Source of the DNA: Cryptomeria japonica
Lineage: Eukaryota; Streptophyta; Pinopsida; Cupressales; Cupressaceae
Direction: 5' to 3'
Length of the DNA stretch: 64,000 nt
Assembly: GCF_030272615.1 (NCBI RefSeq)
Contig: NC_081406.1
Coordinates: 400,720,939 to 400,784,938, forward strand
The notes beneath the pieces were generated by a model. That model did no database searches. It had not been told where the DNA came from and saw only the letters and a program-made list of their open reading frames with translations. Positions 23,073 through 35,524 of the stretch are shown here, piece by piece; within the stretch, counting starts at the first letter, position 1; every line of letters starts with the position of its first letter. The translations under genes and the position numbers were made by a program.

Positions 23073-24468
23073 TGTTGGATATTGTTGGCATATGATGAAC
23101 TGGCATATTGATATGACGATAATGTATGTTGTCATTAATGTCAATAAGTACAAGTAAACTGGTATGCAAATTAAAAGAAGTTTATGAACCAGTTTTGGGG
23201 TTTCACTAAGCATGACTACCGGTTGGTAGTCTCAGCTCTAGGGTTTTCGATTTGGTAATCTAGCTTGTGTGGTGCAACCGAAGACATCCTATGATGAGTT
23301 AGCTAAGAGATAAGAATGAGATCGAGGTGCCATGTCAGTTTTGTGCATGTGAAGGATTTCCTTGAAGATATTGCATGTGGAGATTGATTGCATTACATGT
23401 CTACCTCGGGAATGAACATTCTTCTTAGCGGTATGAGAAGAAAGCGTGATGGGTTACTGATTCCCATATGCGGTGAGGAATGAATGATGCAGATTGTCTT
23501 GTGATCTATTTAAGATTGTATTGCTCTATGCAAAGTGTTTAGACGGTCAGGATTGGACCGCTTATATTGTAAACCTAACATGCTTAGGGTTTAGGGTTTA
23601 TGCTACCGACCTAACTGTTGTCTATAAGGTCGATGATGTTTGTTGTTGTAAGTTGTTGGCAAATGTTGTGTGTGTGTATCTGAGTGATGAGATATTTGCG
23701 ATATTAGTAAGAGGAAAATTGCAGTGTGATTGCAGAGTAGAGGAAATGAAAAGAGTCTGCCTTGGCATGTAGTGTTGTTATCAAATCAGAGTTTTACCTG
23801 TTGTCTTCTAACCATTTCAATAGCTGGAAAATCCCTTTACTGGGTAGCTTTAACAGGCTTATTGTAAATCCTTTAGCTAGGTGACTCAAGATCATTGATT
23901 TCTTCAAATCCTCTAGCAAGGTAACCTCTAACAGGGTTTCAACCTTTAATAGGGTATATAGTCATCCCTTAACTGGGTGATCTTTAACAGGATCGGCTCC
24001 TAGCATAACCTTATTGTAAAGTCTTTAACTGGACTAGGCTCCTAACAGAGTGAGCTTCAAAAGAGTTCAAAACAAACTTGTGGGTATTCATCCCCACCAT
24101 GGTTTTTCCCATTTGGGTTTCCACATGAAAAAGTTGTGTCATGAGCTGTGCATTTTTCATGTGATGATTAAGTATTTTGTGATTTAGTAGTTATGCATAC
24201 AGAGCTATTAGGTTATGGTATTACTGGTATACCACATGCATATGTTTATGGGTGAAATTTTTATCAAGTATTGAATGTATTTGAAGTGCTCAAACTTATC
24301 AGTTTATGTTATCTGAATTCTCACTATGTTTAATCGGTATTGCCATGGTTAAGTTCAGTAATGAAGATAATTGGTTGATATTGCGTTAACTTGATAAGTT
24401 GTTGGGAAATTTTTTGTTTGTACTGATTCACCCCCCCTCTCAGTACCATTTAGGGTATTTGTTTATCA
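23073..24468 (+). repeat. 3' LTR of G
   Basis: It starts TGTTGGATATTGTTGG and is taken to end at TATCA (24468), by analogy with the TAACA ends of the other copia LTRs. The C-run box TTCACCCCCCCTCTCAGTACC precedes the end, as in the others. Between about 23815 and 24070 it contains repeated CTTTAACAGGGT / CCTCTAACAGGGTTT modules, followed by a GGGTATTCATCCCCACCATGG block. These modules are shared with the B LTR and are absent from A, F and C. Confidence 0.78.
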
Positions 24469-26713
24469 TTATTCATCAATCATCAATTCTAAAAAACATG
24501 ACAAAGTCAAATGTAGTCAACAAAAAGTGAACTCACTTGGTCAAGCGGACAATCGTCAAGTACAGATTGGCGTAAGATCTCCATCCGTGTAGGTCACTCA
24601 GGTCGGCGTCGAGGCATGATGGCTGGTATGTGGGCTCCTTTGCAGTGAATAGAGACAAAAAGTTAGAGAGTGACAAATGAAGGTGTCATTTTCATATTTA
24701 TGTGTTGTGCACTTTTTGACTTTATGTTTTTAAGTGAAAACCCTAATTTCTGCACTTTTTCTTCAATCTATCATATCTTGAGCTAGGAAACTCCAATTTT
24801 TTGCACCACAGGTGGTGTTGAAATCATGATTTCTCCCTCTCACTTTGTGTTAGTTCCATAGTGTACTTGGATGAGTAATCAAGCCTTGTTGTGAACTTTC
24901 TTCATCACAACTTTATCACAATTTGTTGTGGAAAACATGAGACCTTGCTTCACCTCACAAATAAGAAAGTCAAAATAGGGGGGATATAGCTACCCATGAA
25001 TTTCATCACCTTCCTTAGTAAGCAATAGGTGTTTTTGTGATTTAACATGTGGTTTTCTAGGATATAGTTCCTAACTGTGTACTGTAGATACCGTTGGGGG
25101 CTTCATTTGACAGCTTATGGATATATTATTTTTCAAATAATGTTTACTTTTATGTACTTTATCTTGCATATGCACGTAATGTCATATGACCATTAAAGTG
25201 GGGACTAAATGCAATGTCATAAATTGTACACCCTTGCTAGGGTGGTACAATTTCACTCTTAGGTTATTACCCGCCTTAGTGTGTTTTGCATCTTGTATTT
25301 CTCATTCCCCTTTAAGCATTTAATTAATTAATTTAATTAAATCTAAGGTCATGTCTCATCACTTTTACACATTAAAAAGTTGGGCCCTTTACCCTAAGTG
25401 TGCCCTTTACCCTAAGTGTGCCCCTTGTCATATCAAAACATCTTGAAATCAGCTATAACTTTGGGATGCGCTCTAATATCATCATATCTAATGGCCCTGA
25501 AAATTTGGCAAAAAGTTGGTCGGACTGTGGCGGGAATGCACATGGTCGGCGACTTTTTTCCCAAAATTTCAGGAGCACAATCCTATGATATGGTAATGCT
25601 TAACCCCAAAATATTAGCGAGAAATTCAAATCCTAGGTTGGCCTAAACATGAAATTAATATCTAGGGTTTCATACTTAAGAGCTCTCTTTCTTCATTTGA
25701 AGGGGTCTTCTTCTAAGAATCTAAGAACAAGTTTTTCAGAGTATTGGAGCCTTCTTTGTAGAAAAAGAGTAGATCTTTGAAGTCTTAAACAACATTCATC
25801 ATTCATCCATCAAACATTCATCAAGCATCATTTTATCAATTGGGGGATTTTGAAGATGTAGAAGAACAATACGAGATCACCGACAGATGATTGGTTTGTA
25901 CTCCACCCTTGGGGTTGGGTATGGTTTCATGTTGTTTTCAAATTTTTGCATAAGCTTCATTTTGATTCATATTCATGCTTTAAAACACTTGGCATTATGG
26001 ATTTAGAGCATTTACTTTGTCAATTATAAACAATTAGGGTTTACTCTTTAGGGTTGCTCTAGGTTGTTTACTTTAATCATTAGGATCTTGCATATACACA
26101 AGGTTCTTGCAAACACATTTTTAGTACATTATAAACTATTTGTGGAGGTAGAAATCACCAACACAGGGGTTTGAATATGACAAAAACCTATATAGCCACC
26201 CCCCAAACCTTGTTTTTCAGGTTGCAGGTGCAAAAATAGGAATCTGGAAGTAGGTACATGTCTAGAATAGGCATCTGCATCACCCAGGAACCTCAGAAGT
26301 ACATAAAATTGTCAATGATAGGGGTGTGGTTCCCTGGTCCTACCTTGTATCAACAACACTTGGCAGAACAACAACTTGCAGATCTCAGAATCCCTCCCTT
26401 CAGTTGCAGCTCCAGAATTGCAGAACCAGGACAATGGTGTGGCACCCTGGTCTTGGACATCTCTACTCAGATTTTAGACACAGGTTCACCTCTGATTTTG
26501 TCTTCTAATCTATACTTTTCAGTAGTGTATCGATTGTTCTTTGATCTACATTCTCAAATTAGGATTTTCTTGCTTACTTTCTTTCTAGGTTAGATTGCAT
26601 TTTGCATCATTCCTCTCTCTCATTTATAGCAAAGGAAGAAAACCTAAGAGGTAATCCATGACTCTCTCTTTCTCATAAGAAGTAGTCGACGTGCGTTACC
26701 TGCCTAGGCTCTT
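24469..26713. other. Non-coding stretch right of G, possibly gypsy LTR/leader
   Basis: I find no supported gene here. Short direct duplications include CCCTTTACCCTAAGTGTG (about 25385-25420). The segment precedes a weak gypsy-like gag fragment, so it may be the LTR and leader of that element, but I cannot find a paired LTR or a convincing primer-binding site. A TGTAGATACCG string at 25084 resembles the TGTAGAC start of the H/D/I LTRs, but this is not enough to call an end. Confidence 0.3.
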
Positions 26714-27125
26714 TTGTATTCCATGAGTGTGTATGAGAGTGGGATTAGGATTTCCATACTTAGTCTCACTTTTTCCCCTACACAACTTCTAGCTAAAATT
26801 AAGAGTCAGCAAGCTCCTCCACATTTCAAGCCAATTTATGGAGATGATGAGTATCTCTTCTATGTTGCACAACGAAGGCCATGGCCCCCAAGAAAAGGTA
26901 TGCCACAAGATCCATTATATTTTTTTGGTCCTTATATGAATTCTTATGCACTAAATAACTAGTGGCAACCTCCATATTCCCAAAACTTTGGAAACTATAT
27001 ACCCCAAATTTTTGGCCCAGTTATCAAAATCCTTCCTTTAAGTGGCAACACCCACAAGGGAATTGGTCACAAATGTTGTCATGGGGATTTGCACCTGATG
27101 CAATACTTGCAATCTCGTGAAACAT
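26714..27125 (+). pseudogene. Weak gypsy gag fragment (Pro/Gln-rich C-terminal region)
   Basis: An open stretch carries HFKPIYGDDEYLFYVAQRRPWPPRKG and continues, after one stop, with WQPPYSQNFGNYIPQ. In a neighbouring frame it reads FKWQHPQGNWSQMLSWGF. Trp/Pro/Gln/Asn-rich sequence of this kind is usual near the C-terminus of plant Ty3/gypsy gag. A similar QQPQGPWQPSQ stretch occurs at 56408, just before the protease of J, so both may be parts of one element separated by later insertions. This link is inferred. Confidence 0.4.
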
Positions 27126-30100
27126 GGGACTACTCTAAGGTTGTGGGTATCCTATGATGAGAGTAGACCTCTGGATTATAGGCTAGCTTCCTGTTTGATC
27201 ACCTAAAACTAACTTAAAACTAACTTGGAAAAGGGATAGGAAGATATGCAGAAAGCTAAAACTTAAACTACTAAGGTGATCCACCAATGATTGAAAATAA
27301 TCAAAAATTCTTGCAAACTCACAAAATGAGTCTATAAAGGAAATCTATAAGTATTCACAACTCAGATAAATATGTTTATGCATAAATATTTCATTAAAAG
27401 GCTTCTACGAATGAAGTTTTCTTGAAGGAAAATAGTAATGTTTTCAAAACAAACACTCAGCAAATGGAAGAAACACAATCAACAACTTGCACTATAATAT
27501 GTTTCATATGAACATAACATTGAGGAAATAAGATGAAAATAAGGATTTCAAAAAAATCATTAAAAAATACTCTAAGAACTCACACACAATGCTTGAACAA
27601 CAAAGATTCTGAGAAAGAATGAAGATTCTTTCTTGATCAATAGGAGCTATCTGCATTCCAAATTTGTAAAAATGCTTACAAAATATGATTACTCGTAAGA
27701 AATGAGTTACAAAAGTCTGCAAAATATTGCCACCATAGGTCTCAAAAAATCAAAACTAGAGAAAACTGAGTGAGAAAGAATGATTTATACAATCTGCCTC
27801 CCAAAAGTCAAATTTGAATTTTGGCTCCAAAATGAGTGTGCTGTCACCTTCCCTAAAAATCAGGCTCCTAACTAAAAGAGAACTTCTCCAAATAGGTACA
27901 AGGAGTCCTTATTTTGCAAACCACTCCAAGAGGTCGGATGAAACTAAAAATCCCTTTAAAAAGGGATGTAACTGGCTGAAATAGGTAGTTAAGTGCCTCA
28001 AAACACTCCTTACTCAAGCTCCAGCTACTTGGGCTCTTTGATTGAAATTAAACTATTAATCGAGTGGCTAAATCACCTACTTTTACTCCCACATGTTTAC
28101 AAACATCTCCAGTTACCTCCTAGACTCAAACTAGAAATCCAAAAGCAACTAAGCCGTTATCTTAACTTATGCTTCAAAAACCCTTACTAATACTCCTCTT
28201 TGGATTTGAAAATATCATTCATTTAATAATGATTTATGATTATCACCCAAATGAAGATTTACAATTTGAGACAAATGCAAAAAATAAAGAGATTTATAAG
28301 TCTAACCCTAAAAGGCTTATTTACTATTCCTTATAAGTGTTTATGAACACTTAAAAGAATTATAGAGTAAGAATGAAAGCCATGACATAAAGATGGGAAT
28401 TTTTTTTTGTGTGAAATAAAGGTAAAAAGATTTTTACCTATCAGCATCCTTAGGGTTTTAAACCCTAATGAAAAGGCAAAAAAACAAAACATCTTATTTT
28501 TCCTTCATTTTGCTTCCTTAACTGTTCAAGGAGGGCCGCCATGAAGGTGCTTAGGGTTCAAGTTGGAATGCATTGTTTTTGATGTTATAAATGATGATTT
28601 TGATGAAGATTCTTGCAAAAATTATGAGGGTAAGCACCTTATGATTCTAGATCTGCTCTTTATGTGCTTGTGCATACAACTTTCAAGAATATCTATGCTC
28701 TTCCATTATAGTGAATGGTGATGACACTATTATTTAAACTTTTGTAAAAATGATGTTGGTTGTTATGTGACCAAGCTAGTTGTCAAATCCCTTCCTATTC
28801 TTTAATTAGAAGCTATGTTCATTGTTCCTTTACCATTTTTATGGTTTTGATGCTTTTGATCACTATAAAAGAGATTTCCACTTGCACTGCCACATAAGTC
28901 TTTGTCTAAACTTTGATGAAATACTTTCATAGTGTATGACTGTTATGGATGTCTCCAATATTATGTGATTGTTTTGAATTCTTTTAAGGTTGACTTGACA
29001 CAAACCCTCACTATTTTGATAAATCTTTTTACTTCTTTGATGACCAGGACTCCTTCTTAGGCACTTCTCTTTGCATCATTATCTTCTCTTTTGACTGTTA
29101 ACCTCTTTCACTATTTGTGCTACAGAGATAAACTTACACCTTGCATTAATCACTGTAGACTTGGGCTATGAGGCTGATGTAATGTTTCTCATGTTTGTTA
29201 TACTATCTTCATGATTCTAGGAATGATCTATTGACTATATTTTCTCACTGTGAGTCTATTTTTTTTATCTTTGTCTTTTACACCATGGTTGCTATAGGTA
29301 TTTTGCTCCTTGGCCAGGACTATGATATTCACTTACCACCTTAATCATTATTTCCTTATCCTTGAACATGCTCCTTCTGTTTCTAGTCTGGGACTATCTC
29401 ATGGAACCCATTGTGATTCTTAACTCATTAAGTTAGTGCTTTGTGTTTGTGGGAAACAATACCCTCTATCTTTGATCATACAAGCCATAACTGTTATTGA
29501 TGTATAGGTGATTGTCAAGTCCTGACCTTCTTTCTTGATCTGACTTATGCTTGGAGTTGGTCTTTTATCCAGATTTTCTTTTACAAACAATCATCCCTTA
29601 ATTTCAACACACAAACCTATGGTTACAAAGAGAGATTTTAAGATTTGACTGCAGACACCTATTTATAATGGTTGCTCATTTGTGTAATTTTTTTGGATTC
29701 ATGCTGCAATATACATAATATCATTTGATTTCTTTGATTCCTACTATGATCTCTTATCAGACTTCAAGGGGTCTACTATTAATGACTGATACATGAGGAA
29801 TGTTATAGATGTGATCATAGTCATATTATTTAATATTCATTGGGGATGTTGGAGATGTTACATGCTACACCTTGGAATCTTTTGTTATGACTTCTACATT
29901 TGATTGTTCATTGTTGAAACCCTAACATAACTTTTATACATCATTGATTGAGTAAGAAGGTTGTAATTCTTGACTTAGACCCTACTGACTGGCCCTCTAA
30001 TTACTACTTTGTTAGAGATAGAGTTGTTTGAAACTTTGATCTTTATCTTTCATAGTTATTGCACCTTCAATCTATAACATGGACATGAATTCTCAACTGT

Positions 30101-30491
30101 TCTTTTGGGTTTGAATGTATCCACTGTCCTCTATTTCATGATGATTTATTTTTCCTTGTCAGGCATGATTCTCAACTGTAGCTTGAAAATGCTCCTTTGA
30201 TTACTCATTGAGGCTTTGACTTCTATACCTTGACCATGTATCTTGTTTTGGAGCTCACTATCACTTTTAGAATACTTTGTTCATACTGCTATATTGACAA
30301 GTGTTAGATTGCTACCACTATAATTTTGAAGCTTCTCACCTTGATGCTTGTTATTGTGACTATAATCAAGTTGAGATCTTGATGACCAATATGCACCTTA
30401 GGTTATCAAAAGTTCTTTCACTGTTATGTTCATGGATTGTTAAATAGCTTCAACACTTTATGAATACACTTTTATGTCTATACTTTGTGTT
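27126..30491. other. AT-rich unassigned DNA left of A
   Basis: There is no coding sequence I can support on either strand and no LTR pair. The right part (28560-30491) is T-rich with frequent CTTTGAT and TTGATGA words. The similar T-rich DNA right of A (53896-55700) is its direct continuation, since A inserted into it with TSD ATATC. It may be part of an old non-coding repeat. Confidence 0.4.
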
Positions 30492-30496
30492 ATATC

Positions 30497-31709
30497 TATT
30501 GGCCATTTGGTGGAATTTATTATGTGTTGCATTGATGTTTTGTCATTGATGCCAAAACTAGTTGTTTGGATGCTTTACCTCATCCTTCTGGTCCCAGTAG
30601 GTTGAGTGGTTTTTGGTTGATCTGGATCTAGCATGATCTGGTAGGATCCGATATAGTTTGGTGATGGAATTGGCTTGTTCATGATACTCATGCTCATATT
30701 TGGTCAGTTGGTTTTGGTCTGGTGATTAGATGCTATCCTTCTTTCTTAGAAGCTTGTTTTCTAGTTCCGGTGAGGGTTTCATCGGCAGAGCTTTTGATGA
30801 AGATCTTTGATGAATTTCATAAGTGGTTTTGGTGCAGCTTTAGGTGGAGTTTCATGATGTTGTTGGTGATCTTGTTCAAGACTTAGCAGTTGGAGATCAT
30901 TGTTGTAGCGTGTGGACCTATATTGGGTCCTGGTTGATCTAGGTTATGGACCGACTTTAATGTAATATGAGGATTGGACCCATCGATGTATTTTTGGGAT
31001 GTCTTATGTGTTAGATATTATTTGCTTAAGGCTGACATGGTTTGTAATTGTGTAATTGGTTTATTATCTAGTGGCCGACCTAATTTTTTATGGTCGAGGG
31101 TTTGTATATATAGATGTAACATCTCATTGTAGATCATCATGATCATGGTTAGAGGTCATGGTCAAGGAATTTAATGTGTGAATAATATAATATCATTCAG
31201 GCAGAGTAGTTGGTCGATCATTAGAGATCGAATTGGGTTTATGTAAGATGATTTAGTCCTCCAGTACTGAGCTTAACCATAACTGTACTCAGGCATAGGA
31301 GATGCTATCTTTTACAGTTCAACGCTTCTCTGGATTGTAGTCTGGATTTCTATATAGTCAGTGAGGCTTCTTTTGTGATGAGCAGTACGCTCTAGGCTTT
31401 TGGCCTTCCTACAAAAGCAGGCCCCTCAATTATGATTCACATACTTACTACAGAAGTATTATTTGACTGTGGGTAGGCTTCCCACTGTGGTTTTTCCCTT
31501 TACTAGGTTTTCCACATACAAATCATGGTTTTATGTGGATGGATTTTAGTCTGTAATTATTGTTTATGCTTAATCGGTTTAACTGTTATTCTGGTATTAA
31601 TTTTTTGGGTTCTGGTATTTAAGTTTAAATTGTTAATGGTTTCGGTAATTTGTGACAACTGATTCACCCCCCCTCTTAGTTGTCTTCTGGTTATTTTTAT
31701 TGTCTAACA
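30497..31709 (+). repeat. 5' LTR of A
   Basis: It is 1213 bp and starts TATTGGCCATTTGG (3' partner: TGTTGGCCATTTGG). It ends TTGTCTAACA, followed by AT and the PBS. It carries a TATATATA box and the shared tail motifs CAGTGAGGC, GAGCAGTACGCTCTAGG, TTGGCCTTCCT, GGTTTTTCCC and CACCCCCCCTCTTAGTTGTC. It matches 52675-53890 throughout with scattered substitutions. Confidence 0.92.
31105..31112 (+). promoter_or_regulatory. Probable TATA box of the A 5' LTR
   Basis: TATATATA lies in the context GGGTTTGTATATATAGATG, about 600 bp before the LTR end. The same context is kept in the 3' LTR at 53285-53292. Position and sequence fit an RNA polymerase II promoter at the U3/R border; there is no direct evidence of activity. 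Confidence 0.55.
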
Positions 31710-31711
31710 AT

Positions 31712-31723
31712 TGGTATCAGAGC
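31712..31723 (+). promoter_or_regulatory. Primer-binding site of A (initiator tRNA-Met)
   Basis: TGGTATCAGAGC lies two bases (AT) after the LTR end TAACA. This is the standard plant copia PBS, complementary to the 3' end of initiator tRNA-Met. B (42645-42656) and C (41216-41227, minus) have the same 12 bases with the same AT spacer. Confidence 0.93.
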
Positions 31724-31767
31724 TTTGGTCCTCTCTACAGAAAGCTTAACCTCTTGAGGAAGATCCT

Positions 31768-33130
31768 ATGACATCTAGCAGTTGAATTTCATCCAGTTCT
31801 TCTGGAGCTATCTTTCAAAGGGATATTATGAGGCTTTATGGAACAAATTACAACACATGGAAGATTCATATGGAAACTCATCTGAGATGTCTTGGTAAGG
31901 AGATTTGGGAGATCACATAGAATGGTGTCACACCCTATAATCCAGGATCTAGAAATCCTCCTTCGGCAAACCTAGACAAGGAGCTTGAGAATGATTGTAG
32001 AGCAAGAGAAGCCCTCTTGTGTGCACTTTTTGATCAACAAATAATGGGATTAACTGACAAATCATCTGGAAAGGCTATATGGGATAATTTGGAGACTCTT
32101 AATGAAGGTGACCCTACAATGAAGATTGCAAAACTTGATGATTACTGGGTGAGATATCAAAACCTGAAGATGGAAGAAGATGAAAGGATTACTACATTCA
32201 TGGAAATGGTAAATGAGATTGTTATGGGAATTCAATATTGTGGTGGAACTCTGAGAAAAGATGAAATTATTTCAAAAGTCCTCAGAGCCATACCACTGGC
32301 TTACAAAATGAAGGCTACTTCTATTAATGAATTAAGAACAATGGCTAATACATTTGTCAATAGAGATACTTTGGTTGGGAAACTATCTTCTTTTGAGCTT
32401 GAATAATTTGGACCTTCTGGAGCTGTCAAGACTGAACCTGATTTTCATGCATCTACATCTGCAACCGGTAAGCAAGACTGGAAAGTTTTGTATGAAAAGG
32501 AATTGAAAGATATGAAAAGAGAAGATGATTAGTTTGAGCAACTTGAAGCACTATTTTCTAGAAGAGTACCTAAAGGACCGGTAGGAAGTAAGTATGAAGG
32601 AAAAACACCTTTTAAATGTTTCGCATGTAATAAAATTGGTCATTTTGCATCTAGATGTCCTGAAAGGAATTCAAGATTTGAAGAAAGAGTTAGAAGATCA
32701 TTTAAACCTAACCCTGGATATCAGAACAAGTATAACTACAAGAAAAATAGAGACAAATCATACTACATAGCAGATGAGGAAGGCATTACGAATTCTGATG
32801 ATGAACCAACAAAAGACTCTACTAGTGGTTCCAGAAATGGGAAGGAATGAGTGTTCTTGGCTATCAAGGAATATGATCTAGCACTAGAAGAGAATGTACT
32901 TGAAGAGAAGGCACTTGCTACTAAAATTGAAGAAAAAGATGAATGGGTAATTGACAACGGTTGTTCACATCATATGACTAGAGATAAAGGGAATTTTTTT
33001 GTCTTTGCAAGAATTTGATGGTGGTCTAGTTAGATTTGGAGATGACAAAGCATGTATGATCAAAGGAAAAGAAACTATATCATTGGATGGTAAGAACAAT
33101 ACTGACAATGTTTATTATGTTGAAGGTTTA
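31768..33130 (+). pseudogene. A gag and protease, cut by insertion of B
   Basis: The ATG at 31768 starts MTSSS and is followed by an early stop. The gag body is recognisable: YGTNYNTWKIHMETHLRCLG, the AREALLCALFDQQIMG region, KAIWDNLETLNEGD, NLKMEEDERITTFME and the block to 32406. Its CCHC knuckle is intact (CFACNKIGHFASRC, near 32620). The protease core at 32944 reads WVIDNGCSHHMT, so the catalytic DSG has become DNG. A frameshift in a T run near 32993 follows. The segment stops at YYVEGL, where B inserted with TSD GTTTA (33126-33130); the frame resumes after 49395. Confidence 0.9.
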
Positions 33131-33782
33131 TGTTACTACTTATCAGATTGCCATTAGTTTTATGTCAAAGTTATACTATATACTCTAGTTGGTTAACACT
33201 ACCGAATCATGCAGTCGGTATGCACAGTCTAGTCGGTTACAGAAGAAAGCAGTCACAGAATGTAGTATACACCGAGCTGTCTACCCAGTATCTTTTTATG
33301 TCTACCGAGCAGCAAAGATGACACACCGAGTTGATATACACCAAGTGAAATGTATTACCAGATTCAATGAACCTGGACATGCATATGAAAATGTGTTACA
33401 AGATCGAGGCACATCTAACCATTATCACATTGGAAATTGCACTAGAAGATTGTGTATGATTTTGAGGTCATCTAACCAATGAAATATTTTGTATAGTTAT
33501 TCATTTGAGGAATCATGTTTGTAAGATCGAAGCAATGAATTGGACCATCATCTTAAGAGATCTACTTATACAACATGAGTTAAGGGTGTATGTATGATGA
33601 TGAGAAAAAGAAGACTGTTACAGAGACACAGAGGTCACCGAGAAGGTTTTCATAGAACAATCGAAGAACAGAGTAAACAGAAGGGTTTACTGAGTTACTA
33701 TATGGGTTACTGAGGTATGCTATAAGAAAGGTAATCTATTTTGAGCACATAGAATCTGCTATAACATTTCAGATGTAAAGTT
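33131..33782 (+). repeat. 5' LTR of B, left part
   Basis: It starts TGTTACTACTTATCAGATTG and follows the 3' LTR of B (48239 onward) to GATGTAAAGTT, where element C is inserted. The last five bases, AAGTT, are one copy of the TSD of C. It continues at 42158. Confidence 0.92.
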
Positions 33783-34704
33783 TGTTAGGGTTCCCACAGA
33801 TATTAAGAGGGGGGGTGAATCAGTATTTGACCAGTAATGAAATTTTCTTAATACAAAACATGCAGAACATAAAGTAATAGTATACCGGTATGCAAGAATT
33901 AATGTAATTAATAGAATCAAAAGCATCCACATGAAAAGAACACCATAACACAAGATGTTTTAATGAGGAAACCCGGTGTGGGAAAAACCTCAGTGGGATT
34001 TGTGACCCACAATATTCACTTACTGGCCAATAAGAGAATATTAATTACAATAGAGGCCTGCACATGCAGGAAGGCCAACTGCCTAGAGCACACTGCTCAA
34101 TAAGAAGTCACACTGACTTACAATGAGGATTATACAAATCCAATATTCTATATTGCTTTACAATAGCATCTTCAATGCTAGATTTAGTACTAGTTCTTGC
34201 TCTGTTCTTTACATATACCCTGGACCTATAATTCGCACATTAGGTCTACCTAATAATTTTCTTTATGCTTCCTATATATCTCTTACAAATGTCTACAATG
34301 ATCTCTTTTATATACAAGAGTCATTTTACAATTTGCCAAGTCGGCTTACAATAATAAACAAAATATTACATATCAAAAATCCTGTCGACCTCTGTGCCGG
34401 TATACATCTTTCTTCTGCGTTGGTGCTGGTGTCGATGTAGAGTGGTTTTGCTGATGCCGGTGCACTGTCTTGCTTGAATAATTCTTTGCCGGTAGAATGT
34501 CTTGCCAGTGCCATAGGATTGCAAGGTTGCCTGTGTAATGCTTTGCCGGTATAATGTCTTACCGGTGCCATAGGATTGCAAGGTTCCCTGTGTAATGCTT
34601 TGCTAGTATAATGTCTTGCCGATGCCATAGGTTTGCAAGGTTGCCATCAATGACAAAACCTTCAATCACACACAATGTCTCATTGGAGTGTCCATATGCC
34701 AACA
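33783..34704 (-). repeat. 3' LTR of C
   Basis: It is 922 bp. On the minus strand it starts TGTTGGCATATGGACACTCC and ends GGAACCCTAACA. It includes TATATAAAAG (plus 34305-34314) as a probable TATA box. Several GCCGGTATAATGTCTT / TGCCGGTGCCATAGG repeats occur near 34480-34625. In the first ~115 bp on the plus strand I count nine differences from the other LTR, all transitions. Confidence 0.93.
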
Positions 34705-34863
34705 ATCTCCCCCATTGGCATTGATGGCAACACTCATGAAAAATTTCAAAAAGATATCCAAAAATGTGTAGACCAAAAAATTTACCAAAAAAGTGAGTGA
34801 CTCCCCCTGAGCATATGATCCCCGTGTTTTGAATTTTCTCATCCTACTACTCCCCCTTTGGCA
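34705..34863 (-). promoter_or_regulatory. C 3' non-coding region with repeated polypurine tracts
   Basis: On the minus strand three purine motifs follow the ORF2 stop: CAAAGGGGGAGTAG (plus about 34850-34863), CAGGGGGAGTCAC (about 34800) and CCAATGGGGGAGA directly before the LTR (plus 34705-34718). The context GCCATCAATGCCAATGG matches the last PPT of A, F and G. Confidence 0.75.
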
Positions 34864-35524
34864 TCAATGACAAAGGTTAGTAGAGTTTGTAGTTGTACCA
34901 GTCCATAACCTCAACCTTGTAGTTGGGTAGTTATTATCTGAAAAAAGATCTCCCAAAATTAAGTTTATACCATCCATAAACTTCTTACTATCTTTTATTG
35001 CTGTCTCAGTTATTTTTACTGTACCGGTGAGATATTGCAAATGCTTTGCCGGTGTTTTTCTTCCCTGTGTTAATGCCTCTGAAATTTCCTTCCACAGAGA
35101 TGCTAAATAGTCCAATCTTGGACTTAGTTTAGATCTCAAATGTTTTGCCTTATTTATTATACTCTCTTTCTCTCTTTCCAATTTGAGCAATTCTTCCTCA
35201 AAATTTGCTATCTTCTCTTCAAAAACTGATAATGAATCAGCTGAGTTGACAAAATTGTCTACAAGTTTATTTATCTCATCTTGTGCCTTGCTTATTTTCT
35301 TGTCAATATCTACAGTCAAAAAGTTTGTTTTACATGTATCTTTATACAGATTCTTGTATTCTTTTAACAAACTACATAGTTCCGGTAGAAGTGTGTCAAA
35401 ATCTCTGTTACACTTCTTTATTCCTTCCTCAAAGAATTTATATTTCTCCTTTTCTACAATTTCCATTACAGATTCTACCTTTATTTGCTCAAAATTTCTA
35501 GAAATATATTTACATAGTGTATCC

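Larger units (their letters stand above)
18806..24468 (+). mobile_element. G: Ty1/copia retrotransposon, 5' end missing
   Basis: Gag enters mid-domain at 18806, directly after the F LTR, and is followed by protease, integrase, RT, RNase H, a PPT region and a 3' LTR (23073-24468). The copia order is clear. It diverges from A and F in protein sequence, so it is a separate family. The element is heavily decayed, with at least a dozen stop codons and several frameshifts. Its 5' LTR must lie left of the window, beyond F. Confidence 0.87.

Noticed and set aside
25400-26600. Plus-strand frames at 25400-25646 and 26258-26593
   Set aside because: No similarity to any element protein here; they fall in what looks like LTR or leader sequence.
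31712-31723. tRNA-like match TGGTATCAGAGC
   Set aside because: Only the 12-base primer-binding site is present, not a tRNA gene; the same holds at 41216 and 42645.
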